A stretch of 64,000 nucleotides of DNA from Butyricimonas synergistica DSM 23225 (lineage in GTDB: Bacteria; Bacteroidota; Bacteroidia; Bacteroidales; Marinifilaceae): NCBI RefSeq assembly GCF_000379665.1, contig NZ_KB903359.1, positions 511,816-575,815 on the forward strand. Direction: 5' to 3'. The position numbers and the translations under genes were made by a program. This document shows, piece after piece, positions 52,419 to 61,699 of this stretch (the stretch's first letter is position 1; each line of letters opens with the position of its first letter). Below the pieces are notes generated by a model. It saw only the letters and a program-made list of their open reading frames with translations, was not told the origin of the DNA and made no database searches.

Positions 52419-53765
52419 CTAGAACACACCTAACGAATGCAAAAGTATAACCAGTATAAACAAGGGTGCCACGTATTTCAACACGAATATAAGCGGTTTT
52501 AACAGCCATAATTTCAATTGACCGTCATTAGTCAACTCGGCGATCAATAAGTGACGATCGAATCGCCATCCCACGTAAACGGAAATAAGGATTCCCCCAA
52601 CGGGAAGCAGGATATTGGAACTGATAAAATCAAAAATTCCGAATATGGAAAGATTTCCTATATGTACATCCTTCAAGGGACCGAATGACAGAGTGCACAG
52701 GATGCCGAACAGGGTGACGATAACCGTTGAAATAATGGTTGCTTTGCGCCGGCTGATATGCTTCTCTTCCACGAAGAAAGCAACGATCACTTCCAGTAGC
52801 GAGATCGACGACGTCAGAGCAGCCATGGTTAGTAAAAGGAAAAACAGGATTGCCCATAATTGCCCGAATGCCATACTTTGGAACACTTGGGGCAGCGTGA
52901 GGAATACCAGTCCGGGACCTGAGTCCGGTGCGATATTAAAGGCGAACACGGCTGGAAATATAGCGATACCCGCCAACAAGGCAATCAAGGTATCGGCACA
53001 GATGACTTGTAATGATATGGAGGTTAGATTTTCGTTCTTCTTGATGTATGACGCGTAAGTTAACAGAACTCCCATACCGATGGATAGAGAGAAAAACGCT
53101 TGCCCGAGGGCGGAAAGTACGCCTTGGGAAGTCAACTCCGAGAACTTGGGCAAGAACAGGAATTTTATACCTTCCATGGCTCCATCCAGCGTGCACGCCC
53201 GAATCCCTAGGATCACGATTAACACGAATAACAACGGCATCATTAGTTTCGTGTATCTTTCAATCCCTTTCTTTACGCCTGCCAACACGATAAATCCAGT
53301 GAGAACCATAAAAATGATTTGCCAGAACACGGGCTTGTACGGGTTGGAGATAAAATTATTAAACAGGTCGTTTAAGTTCACCTCGGAACCGGCATGAAAC
53401 GAGAACGAAAGTGATTTCACCACGTATTCCAACGTCCACCCGGCGACCGTGCCGTAAAAGGAAAGAATCATCGTGGCAGCCAGCAACACGAGAATCCCGA
53501 AATAGCGCCAGGGTGTTTTTGGTTCCAAACGGTCGAATGTCCCGAAAGCGTTCCGACCGGAATATCTGCCGAGGGTGAACTCCGAGAGCATTACCGGGAG
53601 TCCGATTGCGATAGTGAAAAAGACATACACGAGCAAAAAGGCTCCGCCGCCGTTGTTTCCTGCCTCGTAAGGAAATTTCCAAATATTACCCAATCCGACT
53701 GCAGAGCCAGCCAGTGCGGCGATTGCCCCGAATTTGGAGCCGAAACTATCTCTCGTGTTGTGCAT
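52419..53765 (-). CDS. Sodium-dependent neurotransmitter-symporter (NSS) family transporter
   Basis: 448 residues with about twelve helices. The N-terminus has the NSS ion/substrate signature AALAGSAVGLGNIWKFPYEA and NGGGAFLLVY; the unwound first helix and the SFYGTVAGW region are also typical. Bacterial members such as LeuT move amino acids with Na+. The substrate here is unknown. It is a single gene converging on thiE, with the palindromic element A between them. Confidence 0.92.
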   Translation of the reverse strand: MHNTRDSFGSKFGAIAALAGSAVGLGNIWKFPYEAGNNGGGAFLLVYVFFTIAIGLPVMLSEFTLGRYSGRNAFGTFDRLEPKTPWRYFGILVLLAATMILSFYGTVAGWTLEYVVKSLSFSFHAGSEVNLNDLFNNFISNPYKPVFWQIIFMVLTGFIVLAGVKKGIERYTKLMMPLLFVLIVILGIRACTLDGAMEGIKFLFLPKFSELTSQGVLSALGQAFFSLSIGMGVLLTYASYIKKNENLTSISLQVICADTLIALLAGIAIFPAVFAFNIAPDSGPGLVFLTLPQVFQSMAFGQLWAILFFLLLTMAALTSSISLLEVIVAFFVEEKHISRRKATIISTVIVTLFGILCTLSFGPLKDVHIGNLSIFGIFDFISSNILLPVGGILISVYVGWRFDRHLLIAELTNDGQLKLWLLKPLIFVLKYVAPLFILVILLHSLGVF

Positions 53766-53784
53766 CTTAAAAAGAGTTATAGAT

Positions 53785-53920
53785 TAACAGATTACAGGTT
53801 ACAGGTTTTAATTGTAAATTGCAAATTACAAGTAAAATTACGATTTACAGCGGCATCAGGTTACACGCCGGGGGCTTTTACTTTCAACTTTCCGGCGGTC
53901 TGTAACTTGCTAACTTGTAA
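53785..53920. repeat. Intergenic patch of ACAGGTTACAGG-type words
   Basis: The divergent gap between the NSS transporter and guaA (53766-54016) carries short repeated words (GATTACAGGTTACAGG, AATTGTAAATTGCAAATTAC, CTGTAACTTGCTAACTTGTAA). Similar words occur at 48240-48290. I see no coding potential. They look like simple, family-specific intergenic repeats. Confidence 0.5.
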
Positions 53921-53982
53921 TCTAAAACTCTTTTCCGCTAACTTTTTGAAACTGTTATCTATAAAGTTACGGGGAAAAAAGT

Positions 53983-53990
53983 TATCTTCG
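53983..53990 (+). promoter_or_regulatory. -7-like element of guaA
   Basis: TATCTTCG, one base off the TAnnTTTG consensus, 26 bases before the guaA start. Similar TAnnTTCG boxes precede the YitT gene and the gene at 49541, so this variant may be used in this genome. Confidence 0.45.
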
Positions 53991-54016
53991 CGATAAAATA
54001 AAATAAGCGATTCACA

Positions 54017-55546
54017 ATGCAAGAGAAGATTTTAATACTTGATTTCGGTTCTCAATACACGCAATTGATCGCGAGACGCGTGCGAGAACTGAAAGTCTAT
54101 TGCGAGATTTATCCCTTTAATCATTATCCGGCACTTGATGCATCCGTGAAGGGTGTTATCCTTTCGGGCAGTCCGTTCTCCGTTCGGGACGAGAAGGCTC
54201 CGCGGCCGGATTTGTCTTCCATCAAGGGAAAATTACCTTTGTTGGGAGTATGTTACGGGGCACAATATCTGGCTCATTATTTCGGGGGGGAAGTGAAGGC
54301 TTCCAACAAGAGAGAGTACGGTAGAGCAAATTTGTCCTTCGTGGATAACGGTTGTCCGCTTTTCAAGCATATCAGCCAACATTCACAGGTATGGATGTCG
54401 CACGGGGATACGATTGAAACATTGCCGTCACATTATACCGTTGTTGCCAGTACGGCTGACGTGGAGAATGCCGCCTATCGGATCGAGGGTGAGGAAACGT
54501 ACGGTATCCAGTTCCACCCGGAAGTATATCATAGCACGGAAGGAACCGAATTATTAAAGAATTTCGTGGTTGACATTTGTGGTTGCAAACAGGACTGGAC
54601 TCCTGATTCTTTTATCGAAACCACGGTTGCCGAATTGAAAGCAAAATTAGGCGAAGACCGTGTAATCTTAGGTTTGTCGGGGGGAGTAGATTCCACTGTG
54701 GCTGCTATGTTATTGCACCGGGCTATCGGTAGGAATCTGACTTGTATATTTGTCGATAACGGGTTGCTCAGGAAAGATGAATTTTCTTCCGTGATGGAGA
54801 ATTACAAGGAGTTAGGCTTGAATGTCGTTGGTGTGGATGCGGGAGATCTTTTCCTTTCCCGTCTTGCCGGAATAGAGGAGCCCGAGAAGAAACGCAAGAT
54901 TGTCGGGGCTACTTTTGTGGACGTGTTTGACAAGGAATCACACAAGATAGAAGATGCCAAATGGTTGGGACAGGGAACAATTTACCCGGACGTGATTGAA
55001 TCATCATCGGTAAACGGTCCGTCACAAACCATTAAATCACACCATAACGTGGGCGGTCTTCCCGATTACATGAAATTGAAGATTGTAGAGCCTTTACGTC
55101 TGTTATTCAAGGATGAAGTCCGTCGGGTGGGCAAGAGCCTCGGGTTAGCGGATAAATTCCTGAAACGCCATCCTTTCCCGGGTCCCGGGCTTGCTATCCG
55201 TATCTTGGGCGAGATCACGAAAGAAAAGGTGAGATTGTTACAGGAAGCCGATCATATTTACATATCTATGCTTCAGGAAGAGGGATTGTACGACAAAGTA
55301 TGGCAAGCGGGTACAATCTTATTACCGGTCAAGAGTGTCGGCGTGATGGGAGATGAACGTACTTACGAGAGCGTCGTTGCCCTGCGTGCCGTGGAATCAA
55401 CGGACGGAATGACTGCCGACTGGTGTCATTTACCTTACGAATTCTTGGCAAAAGTATCTAACAAGATTATCAATAACGTGCGGGGAATCAACCGTGTTGT
55501 TTACGACATCAGTTCCAAGCCGCCAGCCACCATCGAGTGGGAATAG
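54017..55546 (+). CDS. guaA: GMP synthase (glutamine-hydrolysing)
   Basis: 509 residues. The N-terminal glutamine amidotransferase half has the nucleophile Cys79 in LLGVCYGAQ and the His/Glu pair in GIQFHPEV; the ATP pyrophosphatase half has the PP-loop LSGGVDST and the C-terminal dimerisation domain with [17 protein letters not shown]. It turns XMP into GMP. Length and ends are standard. It has its own promoter-like box and terminator, so it is a single-gene unit. Confidence 0.97.
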   Translation: MQEKILILDFGSQYTQLIARRVRELKVYCEIYPFNHYPALDASVKGVILSGSPFSVRDEKAPRPDLSSIKGKLPLLGVCYGAQYLAHYFGGEVKASNKREYGRANLSFVDNGCPLFKHISQHSQVWMSHGDTIETLPSHYTVVASTADVENAAYRIEGEETYGIQFHPEVYHSTEGTELLKNFVVDICGCKQDWTPDSFIETTVAELKAKLGEDRVILGLSGGVDSTVAAMLLHRAIGRNLTCIFVDNGLLRKDEFSSVMENYKELGLNVVGVDAGDLFLSRLAGIEEPEKKRKIVGATFVDVFDKESHKIEDAKWLGQGTIYPDVIESSSVNGPSQTIKSHHNVGGLPDYMKLKIVEPLRLLFKDEVRRVGKSLGLADKFLKRHPFPGPGLAIRILGEITKEKVRLLQEADHIYISMLQEEGLYDKVWQAGTILLPVKSVGVMGDERTYESVVALRAVESTDGMTADWCHLPYEFLAKVSNKIINNVRGINRVVYDISSKPPATIEWE

Positions 55547-55550
55547 ACAA

Positions 55551-55581
55551 TAAAGCGCCTCGCGAGGCGCTTTATTTTTTT
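55551..55581 (+). terminator. Intrinsic terminator of guaA
   Basis: TAAAGCGCCT (55551-55560), loop CGCG, AGGCGCTTTA (55565-55574), then seven T. Perfect 10-bp GC-rich stem. Confidence 0.95.
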
Positions 55582-55678
55582 ATGACCTTTCCTTTTTACC
55601 ATGGAAACCTCTGGGTACAACAGTTCTATTTGCCTAAGGAGGAGTTGTCGTGCAGATTTGTGCGGTTGGAATCTAAAA

Positions 55679-56398
55679 TTATTTTCTGTTTGTTCTTTTC
55701 GTCACGAACCGCTCGAAAAAAGCCTCCCGGTAGCTGTTCCCGATGGCGATTTCGTGCGAACGGATGAATACATCGTTATTGTCGAAGGAGTTGATATAGC
55801 GGGTATTTATGACATATGATTTGTTGATTCTGAAAAACACGTGTTGGGGCAGTTGCTCGTGTATCGCCTTGAGGGTCATTTTCGTGATTACCCGTTGATC
55901 CACCAATTGAAGAATCACGTAGTCTTTCAGTCCCTCGATAAAGAGAATATCTTCAAAATTGACCTTGAAGAATCGGCGTTCAGACTTTACGAACAAATAA
56001 TCCGTGTCCACTTGTTCGATGTCTTCTTTTTCCTCGTTTAACAGAAGGGTGTGGTAATTCATGGCTTTGGTGACCGCTTTTTGGAATCTTTCGAATTCAA
56101 CGGGTTTCACGAGGTAATCGACGGCATCCACCTCGTAGCTGTCGAGTGCGTATTCCGTGTAGGCTGTAGTGAAGATAATCAGCGTGTTCTTCGGGACATT
56201 CCGGGCGAACTCGATGCCTGTGACACCGGGCATCTGAATATCGAGAAATATCAAATCGACAGCATTGCCCATCAAATAATCTGCCGCTGCCGAGGCGTTA
56301 TTGAACATTTCTAGCAGTTCGAGTCCTGGGATGCGGGAGAGCAGTGACCGGATGCCTTTTCGGGCGATAGGTTCGTCGTCAACAATGATACATTTCAT
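55679..56398 (-). CDS. LytTR-type response regulator
   Basis: 239 residues: receiver domain (1-120) with Asp53 in IFLDIQMP and Lys98 in LVKPVEF, and a LytTR DNA-binding domain (about 135-235, FVKSERRFFKVNFEDILFIEGLKDYV and RINKSYVINTRYI). Phosphorylation by the LytS-type kinase just upstream is expected. Its ATG overlaps the kinase stop (ATGA). The operon also holds a second, degenerate kinase. Targets are unknown; the outer-membrane protein gene upstream of the kinases is a candidate. Confidence 0.93.
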   Translation of the reverse strand: MKCIIVDDEPIARKGIRSLLSRIPGLELLEMFNNASAAADYLMGNAVDLIFLDIQMPGVTGIEFARNVPKNTLIIFTTAYTEYALDSYEVDAVDYLVKPVEFERFQKAVTKAMNYHTLLLNEEKEDIEQVDTDYLFVKSERRFFKVNFEDILFIEGLKDYVILQLVDQRVITKMTLKAIHEQLPQHVFFRINKSYVINTRYINSFDNNDVFIRSHEIAIGNSYREAFFERFVTKRTNRK

Positions 56399-57447
56399 AA
56401 TTTCAATTGTAAATAAACACTATATTCGGTTTCTGTTTCGTTGATTCGGAGCGAGTGGTTTTCCCCGTACAACAGTTCCAGCCGCCGGCGGATGTTCGCT
56501 AGCCCCAGTCCCCCGGATTCTTGCTTCACGGGAATCACTGGTTTTGAATTCTCGCAGGTGAATTTCACGTACCCGTGTTCTACTTTGAAATCGAGGTAAA
56601 TATACGATAAATTCTCGCTATCCGTGTTGTGTTTGACTGCATTCTCGACAAAAGGGATGAAGAGAAGCGGGGGTATTGGCGTGTTGTTCACGTCCCCCTC
56701 TTTCGAAACCACGTACTCGAAATGATCCCTGCGCATTTTTTCCAGTTCAAGGAAACCTGTTAAAAAATGGATGTCCGCGCTTAAAAATACTTCCTGCCGG
56801 GTACTGTCATTCAACTGGTAGCGCAACATATCATCCAGCCGGCTCAACAGGCGGGAAGCTTCGCCGGGGTCTTCCTTTACCAGAATGTTGGCACTATTTA
56901 GCATATTGAACAGGAAATGAGGATTAATTTGGTTTTTCAATTGTTCCAGCTCGGTCTGCATGGTCATTTTCTCCAGTTCCGTGATCTGTCTGTCGTAGTT
57001 TACCCATTGCCGGAACAGTTCGATGCTTGTTGTCCCCATCGAGATCATCCCGATAATAATAATGGCGTACATAATATGTATAAAGGAGTAAGGATTCTCG
57101 TTCGTGATAATGTCGGTTTTCACGCCATACTCTTCAAAAAGATAACCAACGACAAGACAATAAACCAACAAACTGATCACGACACTCGCGAATAGTCCTA
57201 ATCCATAAAAAAACAGTTTGTTTTTCATGAGTAGCCGCGGGATAAGGACGTATAAATTAATACCGGTAGGGAATGCAAAAAGCACCAGGCTTATGCCTAT
57301 GGCGTAATACAGTCCCACGCCCGTGAAATTATCATCGACATTCAGCATGGCGAAAAACAGGATAACTAGAAAAATAATCACGTCTCTGATTAAAGTGAAA
57401 TTTGCGTTTTGCAAAAAATGCAGGCGGATGTAGTTATCTATAGACAT
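56395..57447 (-). CDS. LytS-type sensor histidine kinase (catalytically intact)
   Basis: 350 residues: about four membrane helices (about 20-145), a coiled linker and a His_kinase domain with phospho-acceptor His177 in QINPHFLFN, N-box Asn269 in PFVENAVKH and G-box GGLGLANIRRRL. No periplasmic sensor domain is present, so the signal is probably sensed in or at the membrane. It overlaps the regulator gene downstream by 4 bases and the second kinase gene upstream by 10 bases, so the three are translated together. Confidence 0.92.
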   Translation of the reverse strand: MSIDNYIRLHFLQNANFTLIRDVIIFLVILFFAMLNVDDNFTGVGLYYAIGISLVLFAFPTGINLYVLIPRLLMKNKLFFYGLGLFASVVISLLVYCLVVGYLFEEYGVKTDIITNENPYSFIHIMYAIIIIGMISMGTTSIELFRQWVNYDRQITELEKMTMQTELEQLKNQINPHFLFNMLNSANILVKEDPGEASRLLSRLDDMLRYQLNDSTRQEVFLSADIHFLTGFLELEKMRRDHFEYVVSKEGDVNNTPIPPLLFIPFVENAVKHNTDSENLSYIYLDFKVEHGYVKFTCENSKPVIPVKQESGGLGLANIRRRLELLYGENHSLRINETETEYSVYLQLKL

Positions 57448-58502
57448 ATCTGCAAACTCATTACGTGGTTCTTATCTCCTTGTTTCATCTCTAGCTGGAA
57501 GTTATCGCCATACAGCAGGTGAAGCCTTTTTCGCAAATTATCCAGCCCCATGGTTTTATCTTTTGCGTAAGTTTCCGGGTAAATGCACGCGAAAGACAAT
57601 TTGTTCCCGTTCACTTGGAAGAGTAGGTAAATATGGACAGGATTACTTGTTCTGTCCCCGGGCAGATAGTGAATAGCCTGTTCCACCACCGGGATAAACA
57701 GCAGAGGAGGAATTAGCACGTGTCCCATGTTCTCGCTCTCACTCACGTGGAAAGTGAAGTTGTCGTTATGTAACTTTTCCAGGTTCAAGTAATCTTTTAT
57801 AAAAGAGATTTCCGCACCGAGCAATACTTTTTCCCGGGTGCTGTCATACAGTTGGTAACGGAGTAGACGGCTTAGTTGAAGCAATAGTACGGATGCCTTG
57901 TCCGCGTCTTTCTTTGCCAGCACGTTAGCCGTGTTGAGCATACGGGACAAGAAATCCGGCTGTATCTGGTCTTTCAACCGGGTGAGTTCCATCTGTACTT
58001 TATTTTTCTCTAGTTCTTGCAATTGCCGGTTGTGCGCGATCCAACGTTGCAGGAAGACCGTGATGGATACCGCCAGAATATAAAAAATGATAGCCAGAAA
58101 GTTTGAAAAATAGAATGTAAAGAACCCGCCGCTCGGGTTTGTCACCTTGTAAAATTCCGGGAAATGCTCCCGAGAGAAATAGATGATGGCTGTCATTATA
58201 GACAACTGTAACAAAATGACGGCTGACAGATAAAAAAAGTAAACCCGGTATTTTCCCTGGTACAGGTAGTTGGGGATTAAAACGTAGATATTCAGGCAAA
58301 TGATACCCCAAAAGAAAAGTACCATACAGATGTTAATCATCGTGAGGCAGTTCCACCCGAGCGAAAGATCAGATTCTTCAAAGAAAACATTCATGACGAG
58401 AATACCGAGAAAGAACAAGATTATCAGGTGTCTGACGATTCTGAATCTCGGGTTTATCAGAAATTTTTCCCAGTATTGATTGGTTGTATCCGGGTTTGGC
58501 AT
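57438..58502 (-). CDS. Degenerate LytS-type kinase (pseudokinase)
   Basis: 354 residues, paralogous to the kinase next to it along the whole length (same helices, same QLQELEKNKVQMELTRLKDQ linker type). The catalytic landmarks are lost: the acceptor His is Asp183 in QIQPDFLSR, the N-box Asn is Gln275 in PVVEQAIHY and the G-box is reduced to KTMGLDNLRKRL. The fold seems kept, since length and hydrophobic pattern are unchanged. It is probably a regulatory partner forming heterodimers with the active kinase, rather than a decaying gene. Confidence 0.88.
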   Translation of the reverse strand: MPNPDTTNQYWEKFLINPRFRIVRHLIILFFLGILVMNVFFEESDLSLGWNCLTMINICMVLFFWGIICLNIYVLIPNYLYQGKYRVYFFYLSAVILLQLSIMTAIIYFSREHFPEFYKVTNPSGGFFTFYFSNFLAIIFYILAVSITVFLQRWIAHNRQLQELEKNKVQMELTRLKDQIQPDFLSRMLNTANVLAKKDADKASVLLLQLSRLLRYQLYDSTREKVLLGAEISFIKDYLNLEKLHNDNFTFHVSESENMGHVLIPPLLFIPVVEQAIHYLPGDRTSNPVHIYLLFQVNGNKLSFACIYPETYAKDKTMGLDNLRKRLHLLYGDNFQLEMKQGDKNHVMSLQICL

Positions 58503-58540
58503 TGGTATATTGATTTACGGGTAAAGTTAGTGATTTCTTT

Positions 58541-59446
58541 TTAGAACTTCCACGAGAAACCGATGGAACAATAGAAGCCTAGTTTGAAGCCGGGGGTAGA
58601 TTCGTCGTCATCCGAGAAATAATCTTTCAAGGTCCTTTTCTTGTAATAGGCTTCGCGATAAGGGGCAATTCCCAGTGTGAGGGGGATCGTGAGTGATCGG
58701 GCAAGTGTGATTTCCGGTTGCAACCCGACGATGGAATATTGTTGCGTGAAATACATCTTTTTCCCATCTTTCTCGGTCAGGGTAAGCAATCCGCTCATTT
58801 CGAACATTAGGTTCAATTTCAGGTAATCGTTTAAACGCATTCCGGCGGATACTTGAATGGCGTCTACTAGGGCAACCTTGACCTCGAATCGTCCTTGCAG
58901 GTTCCAGTTCAAGTAAAGTGCGGGGAAAAGCATGGGATAACCGAACGTGTTGTTCAAGGCAGCCCCGACACCAAGGTCTAAGTTCGGTTTCAAGTGCCGG
59001 ATAAATATGACGGCCCCCTGTCCCAAGATGTTGCACCATCTCGCTTTCGAGAGGTTGTCGCTGTCCATGTAAAGCCCGGCTCCGGCGGTTGCCAGCATAG
59101 ACCATTTGGTGTTGAGTGGTCTGGTGTGTATCAAACCGATTTGCAGGTTCAATATTTTCGTGGGACAAAGTTCTGCGGGAAGATTTTTATTACCCATCGA
59201 AGCGTGCGAACCGCCACAAGCAATAGCCCAAGCGGTGGGACGGTTGTTTTCATTCATTTTGATAGAAACTGGAATGCGAAAGCTACCTTGAATGACTTTT
59301 AGATTTCCTTCCGCGTGCCGGGGATGGGCTTCCTTGTTCTTGTACGTCGAGGAGGAGATGTACTCTGTCTTAAAATTAATTTGAGCGGTTACCCGCATGG
59401 ATGCTAGTAACATGAAAAAAGTTGAACAATATAAGATTGTTTTCAT
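58541..59446 (-). CDS. Outer-membrane beta-barrel protein, first gene before the kinase pair
   Basis: 301 residues with a signal peptide (1-21, MRVTAQ cleavage) and amphipathic strands through to a C-terminal Phe (GFSWKF). Its mature N-terminus carries a polar segment rich in Lys and His. I recognise no specific family. It is 38 bases upstream of the pseudokinase gene on the same strand, so it is likely co-transcribed with the two-component genes. A role as sensor partner or as target of the system is possible. Confidence 0.68.
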   Translation of the reverse strand: MKTILYCSTFFMLLASMRVTAQINFKTEYISSSTYKNKEAHPRHAEGNLKVIQGSFRIPVSIKMNENNRPTAWAIACGGSHASMGNKNLPAELCPTKILNLQIGLIHTRPLNTKWSMLATAGAGLYMDSDNLSKARWCNILGQGAVIFIRHLKPNLDLGVGAALNNTFGYPMLFPALYLNWNLQGRFEVKVALVDAIQVSAGMRLNDYLKLNLMFEMSGLLTLTEKDGKKMYFTQQYSIVGLQPEITLARSLTIPLTLGIAPYREAYYKKRTLKDYFSDDDESTPGFKLGFYCSIGFSWKF

Positions 59447-59560
59447 AAAAGGTTATTTTTTATTTACGCTGTAAAAGTAGAGATGAATCAAGTCGAGAAA
59501 ATAATTAGTAGACGAAATGGGGTAATAAGTCGACCAACCTGCTTTTTGAGTAGTTTATAG

Positions 59561-59696
59561 GTAATCCCAAGGTAATACTACCTCTACACGGTTGTAAGCC
59601 GGATTGAATACACTTGCATCACCGTTCGGCAACGGCGGGATAAGTGCGTTACAAGTAGCCTGTAACGGTTGTGAGGTAGTATTACCTTGGGATTAC
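59561..59696. repeat. Long palindromic element B in the divergent gap before nrnA
   Basis: A perfect 24-bp inverted repeat (59561-59584 with 59673-59696; the arm runs GTAATCCCAAGGTAATACTA and on to CCTC) encloses a core hairpin CCGTT-CGGC-AACGG (59622-59635). The right arm is followed by a second, partial CTTTGGGATTA copy. It lies in a divergent gap (59447-59785), so terminator function is unlikely. It resembles element A at 52237 in layout. The rest of the gap holds one promoter box and nothing else I can support. Confidence 0.75.
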
Positions 59697-59754
59697 TTTG
59701 GGATTATTTTGTAATTTCTCCTGGGTATTGCACGTTATAAATATAGTTTTTTCC

Positions 59755-59762
59755 TATTTTTG
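59755..59762 (+). promoter_or_regulatory. -7 element of the NrnA-like gene
   Basis: TATTTTTG matches TAnnTTTG, 23 bases before the ATG at 59786. A TTTG -33 element is not visible at the usual distance. Confidence 0.5.
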
Positions 59763-59785
59763 CGAGAATTAGAAAATTAGATAGA

Positions 59786-60805
59786 ATGTACGAAGAAATC
59801 ATCGAGAAGATAAAAGAAAGACTGGCAGTTGATCATTTGAATGTTGTTATTATACCTCATATTTCACCTGACGGGGATGCGGCAGGTTCATGTTCTGCCT
59901 TGTGGCAAGTGTTGGATAAAGCGGGAATACACGCGCAATTGATGACGTGCGATTATATACCGGATTACTTGAAATGGTTGAAACGTATTCCCGACGCCAT
60001 TTCTTTTCAGAACAGACCGAAGGAGTGTAAACAATGGCTGAAGAAGGCGGATATATTATTTATGCTTGACCACAACACCATCGCGAGGGAAGGAGATCTG
60101 GAACCTTTCGTGCGGGAATTCAGGGGTGAAACGATTATGATAGACCATCATCCCGACCCGGACGATGTGACTTACCGGATTTCAGACACGAGTGTTTCTT
60201 CTACCTGCGAATTGTTGTATAACGTGATCTCCGGGATATGGGGCAAAGAGATGATCGACACGGATATAGCTAACGCTATTTATGCCGGGGTCTCCACGGA
60301 TACGGGCGGGTTGAGCCATAATTCTTCCCATCCCGAAACCTACCGGGTGATTGCCGATTTGCTGGCGTTGGGACTGGACAAAGATTACGTCCACGAGCAG
60401 CTTTACCAGCGCAACACGCTTTCCCGATTGAGGCTTACGGGGAATTGCCTTTTGAATAAACTCACGATAGACGAGCACTTCCCGGTTGCCGTGATTCCGA
60501 TCACGTTGCAGGAATTGGACGTGTACAATTATAAAGACGGTGATCTGGAAGGGTTGGTAAATATCCCGTTATCCATAGAGGAAGTACTGGTTTCCGTGCA
60601 GATCACGGAGCGCAAAGATAAGGTGAAACTGTCTTTCCGCTCGAAAGGAAATATTCCTGTCAATACCTGGGCAAAGGAATATTTTAACGGGGGAGGACAT
60701 TTGAATGCCGCCGGGGGACAGATGCCGTTGCCGCTGAACGAGGTGGTGCAGAAGGTACGGGACACGGCGGAATGGTTCTTTAAACAATTGAAAATGGAGG
60801 ATTGA
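59786..60805 (+). CDS. DHH/DHHA1 phosphoesterase (NrnA-like oligoribonuclease / pAp phosphatase)
   Basis: 339 residues with the DHH-family motifs in order: HISPDGDAAGS (24-34), FMLDHN, IDHHPDP (DHH core, about 119-125), STDTGGLSHNSS and the DHHA1 glycine-rich GGGHLNAAGG (about 305-314). Length fits NrnA, which degrades nanoRNAs and dephosphorylates pAp, rather than the longer RecJ or GdpP. The enzyme needs two metal ions held by the Asp/His residues. A DUF1904 gene follows 6 bases later, so they are co-transcribed. Confidence 0.9.
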   Translation: MYEEIIEKIKERLAVDHLNVVIIPHISPDGDAAGSCSALWQVLDKAGIHAQLMTCDYIPDYLKWLKRIPDAISFQNRPKECKQWLKKADILFMLDHNTIAREGDLEPFVREFRGETIMIDHHPDPDDVTYRISDTSVSSTCELLYNVISGIWGKEMIDTDIANAIYAGVSTDTGGLSHNSSHPETYRVIADLLALGLDKDYVHEQLYQRNTLSRLRLTGNCLLNKLTIDEHFPVAVIPITLQELDVYNYKDGDLEGLVNIPLSIEEVLVSVQITERKDKVKLSFRSKGNIPVNTWAKEYFNGGGHLNAAGGQMPLPLNEVVQKVRDTAEWFFKQLKMED

Positions 60806-60811
60806 TATTTT

Positions 60812-61141
60812 ATGCCTTTTTTGAGATTTCATGCCATAGAAAAAGAGAAACTGGCTCGGGTGAGCGAGCGGTTGATTTCCGAAATTGTGAATACCTTGGG
60901 GTGTCCGAGGGAAACTGTCGTGCTGGAAGTGATGAACTCGTCATTTGTTACGGGGAATGACCATCTGGAAGCGTATCCTTTCGTGAAAGTGGAGTATTTT
61001 GAACGTCCTAAAGAGCAACAAGACGCTGTGGCAGAGATTATTTACAAGTGCTTGCGGGATGCCGGATACCCGGATAGCGATGTCTGTTTTTCTTTCTTGT
61101 CGCCGGAGCATTATTACGAGAATGGGAAGATCATCAAGTAA
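60812..61141 (+). CDS. DUF1904 family protein (tautomerase-like fold)
   Basis: 109 residues beginning MPFLRF, with a Pro after the start Met as in tautomerase-superfamily proteins, and VLEVMNSSFVTG in the middle. The DUF1904 family has no known reaction. If Met1 is removed, Pro1 could act as a catalytic base; this is inference from the superfamily. It directly follows the NrnA-like gene. Confidence 0.72.
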   Translation: MPFLRFHAIEKEKLARVSERLISEIVNTLGCPRETVVLEVMNSSFVTGNDHLEAYPFVKVEYFERPKEQQDAVAEIIYKCLRDAGYPDSDVCFSFLSPEHYYENGKIIK

Positions 61142-61190
61142 TTCGCGATGAATTAAATGGCTTGAAGCATTTATTTTCGAAAAAAATAAT

Positions 61191-61198
61191 TAAGTTTG
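61191..61198 (+). promoter_or_regulatory. -7 element of the MarR gene
   Basis: TAAGTTTG fits TAnnTTTG, 25 bases before the ATG at 61223. No clear -33 element. Confidence 0.45.
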
Positions 61199-61222
61199 TG
61201 CATAGTATAAAATGCAACGACT

Positions 61223-61642
61223 ATGACGGAACTTAGTGAATTAGTAGCTCTCTTGAGCAAGGCGGAAAGGGGTTACACGAAAATCTTGAATCGCAGTTTC
61301 TTGAATGCCGGGTTTGACATCAGCCGGGAGCAATACGAACTTCTGCAAGTGCTGTGGAAGAAAGATAACGTGAATCAGCAGACCATCTCCAAATTACTGC
61401 AAAAAGACAAGTATAATGTTACGAAATTGCTGAATACTTTGCAAAAAAGGGGATACGTTCAACGCAAAATGTGCAAGGAAGACAAGCGGAACAATTTTGT
61501 TGTGTTGACGGAAAAAGGACTCGAATCTCGTCATGCGTTGGAGCGGATTGAGGAGCAGGTGCACACGGACATGAGTTTCACCCTGTCTTCGCAAGAGTTG
61601 AAGTCTGCCATTTGGGTGTTGAAGAAATTGAATGTACAATGA
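61223..61642 (+). CDS. MarR family transcriptional regulator
   Basis: 139 residues with the winged helix-turn-helix of MarR (about 32-100: ISREQYELLQVLWKKDNVNQ, QQTISKLLQKDKYNVTKLLN, then the wing RKMCKEDKRNNFVVLTEKG) and helical ends for dimerisation. Ligand and targets are not evident; pepD follows after 57 bases, but a link is not established. A single Cys in the wing (KMCKED) could be redox-active, as in OhrR-type regulators; this is only a possibility. Confidence 0.9.
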   Translation: MTELSELVALLSKAERGYTKILNRSFLNAGFDISREQYELLQVLWKKDNVNQQTISKLLQKDKYNVTKLLNTLQKRGYVQRKMCKEDKRNNFVVLTEKGLESRHALERIEEQVHTDMSFTLSSQELKSAIWVLKKLNVQ

Positions 61643-61699
61643 AACAATTGAAAATGAAGAAAAGCGATTAAAATCATAAATTTAAAATCTAAAATTACT

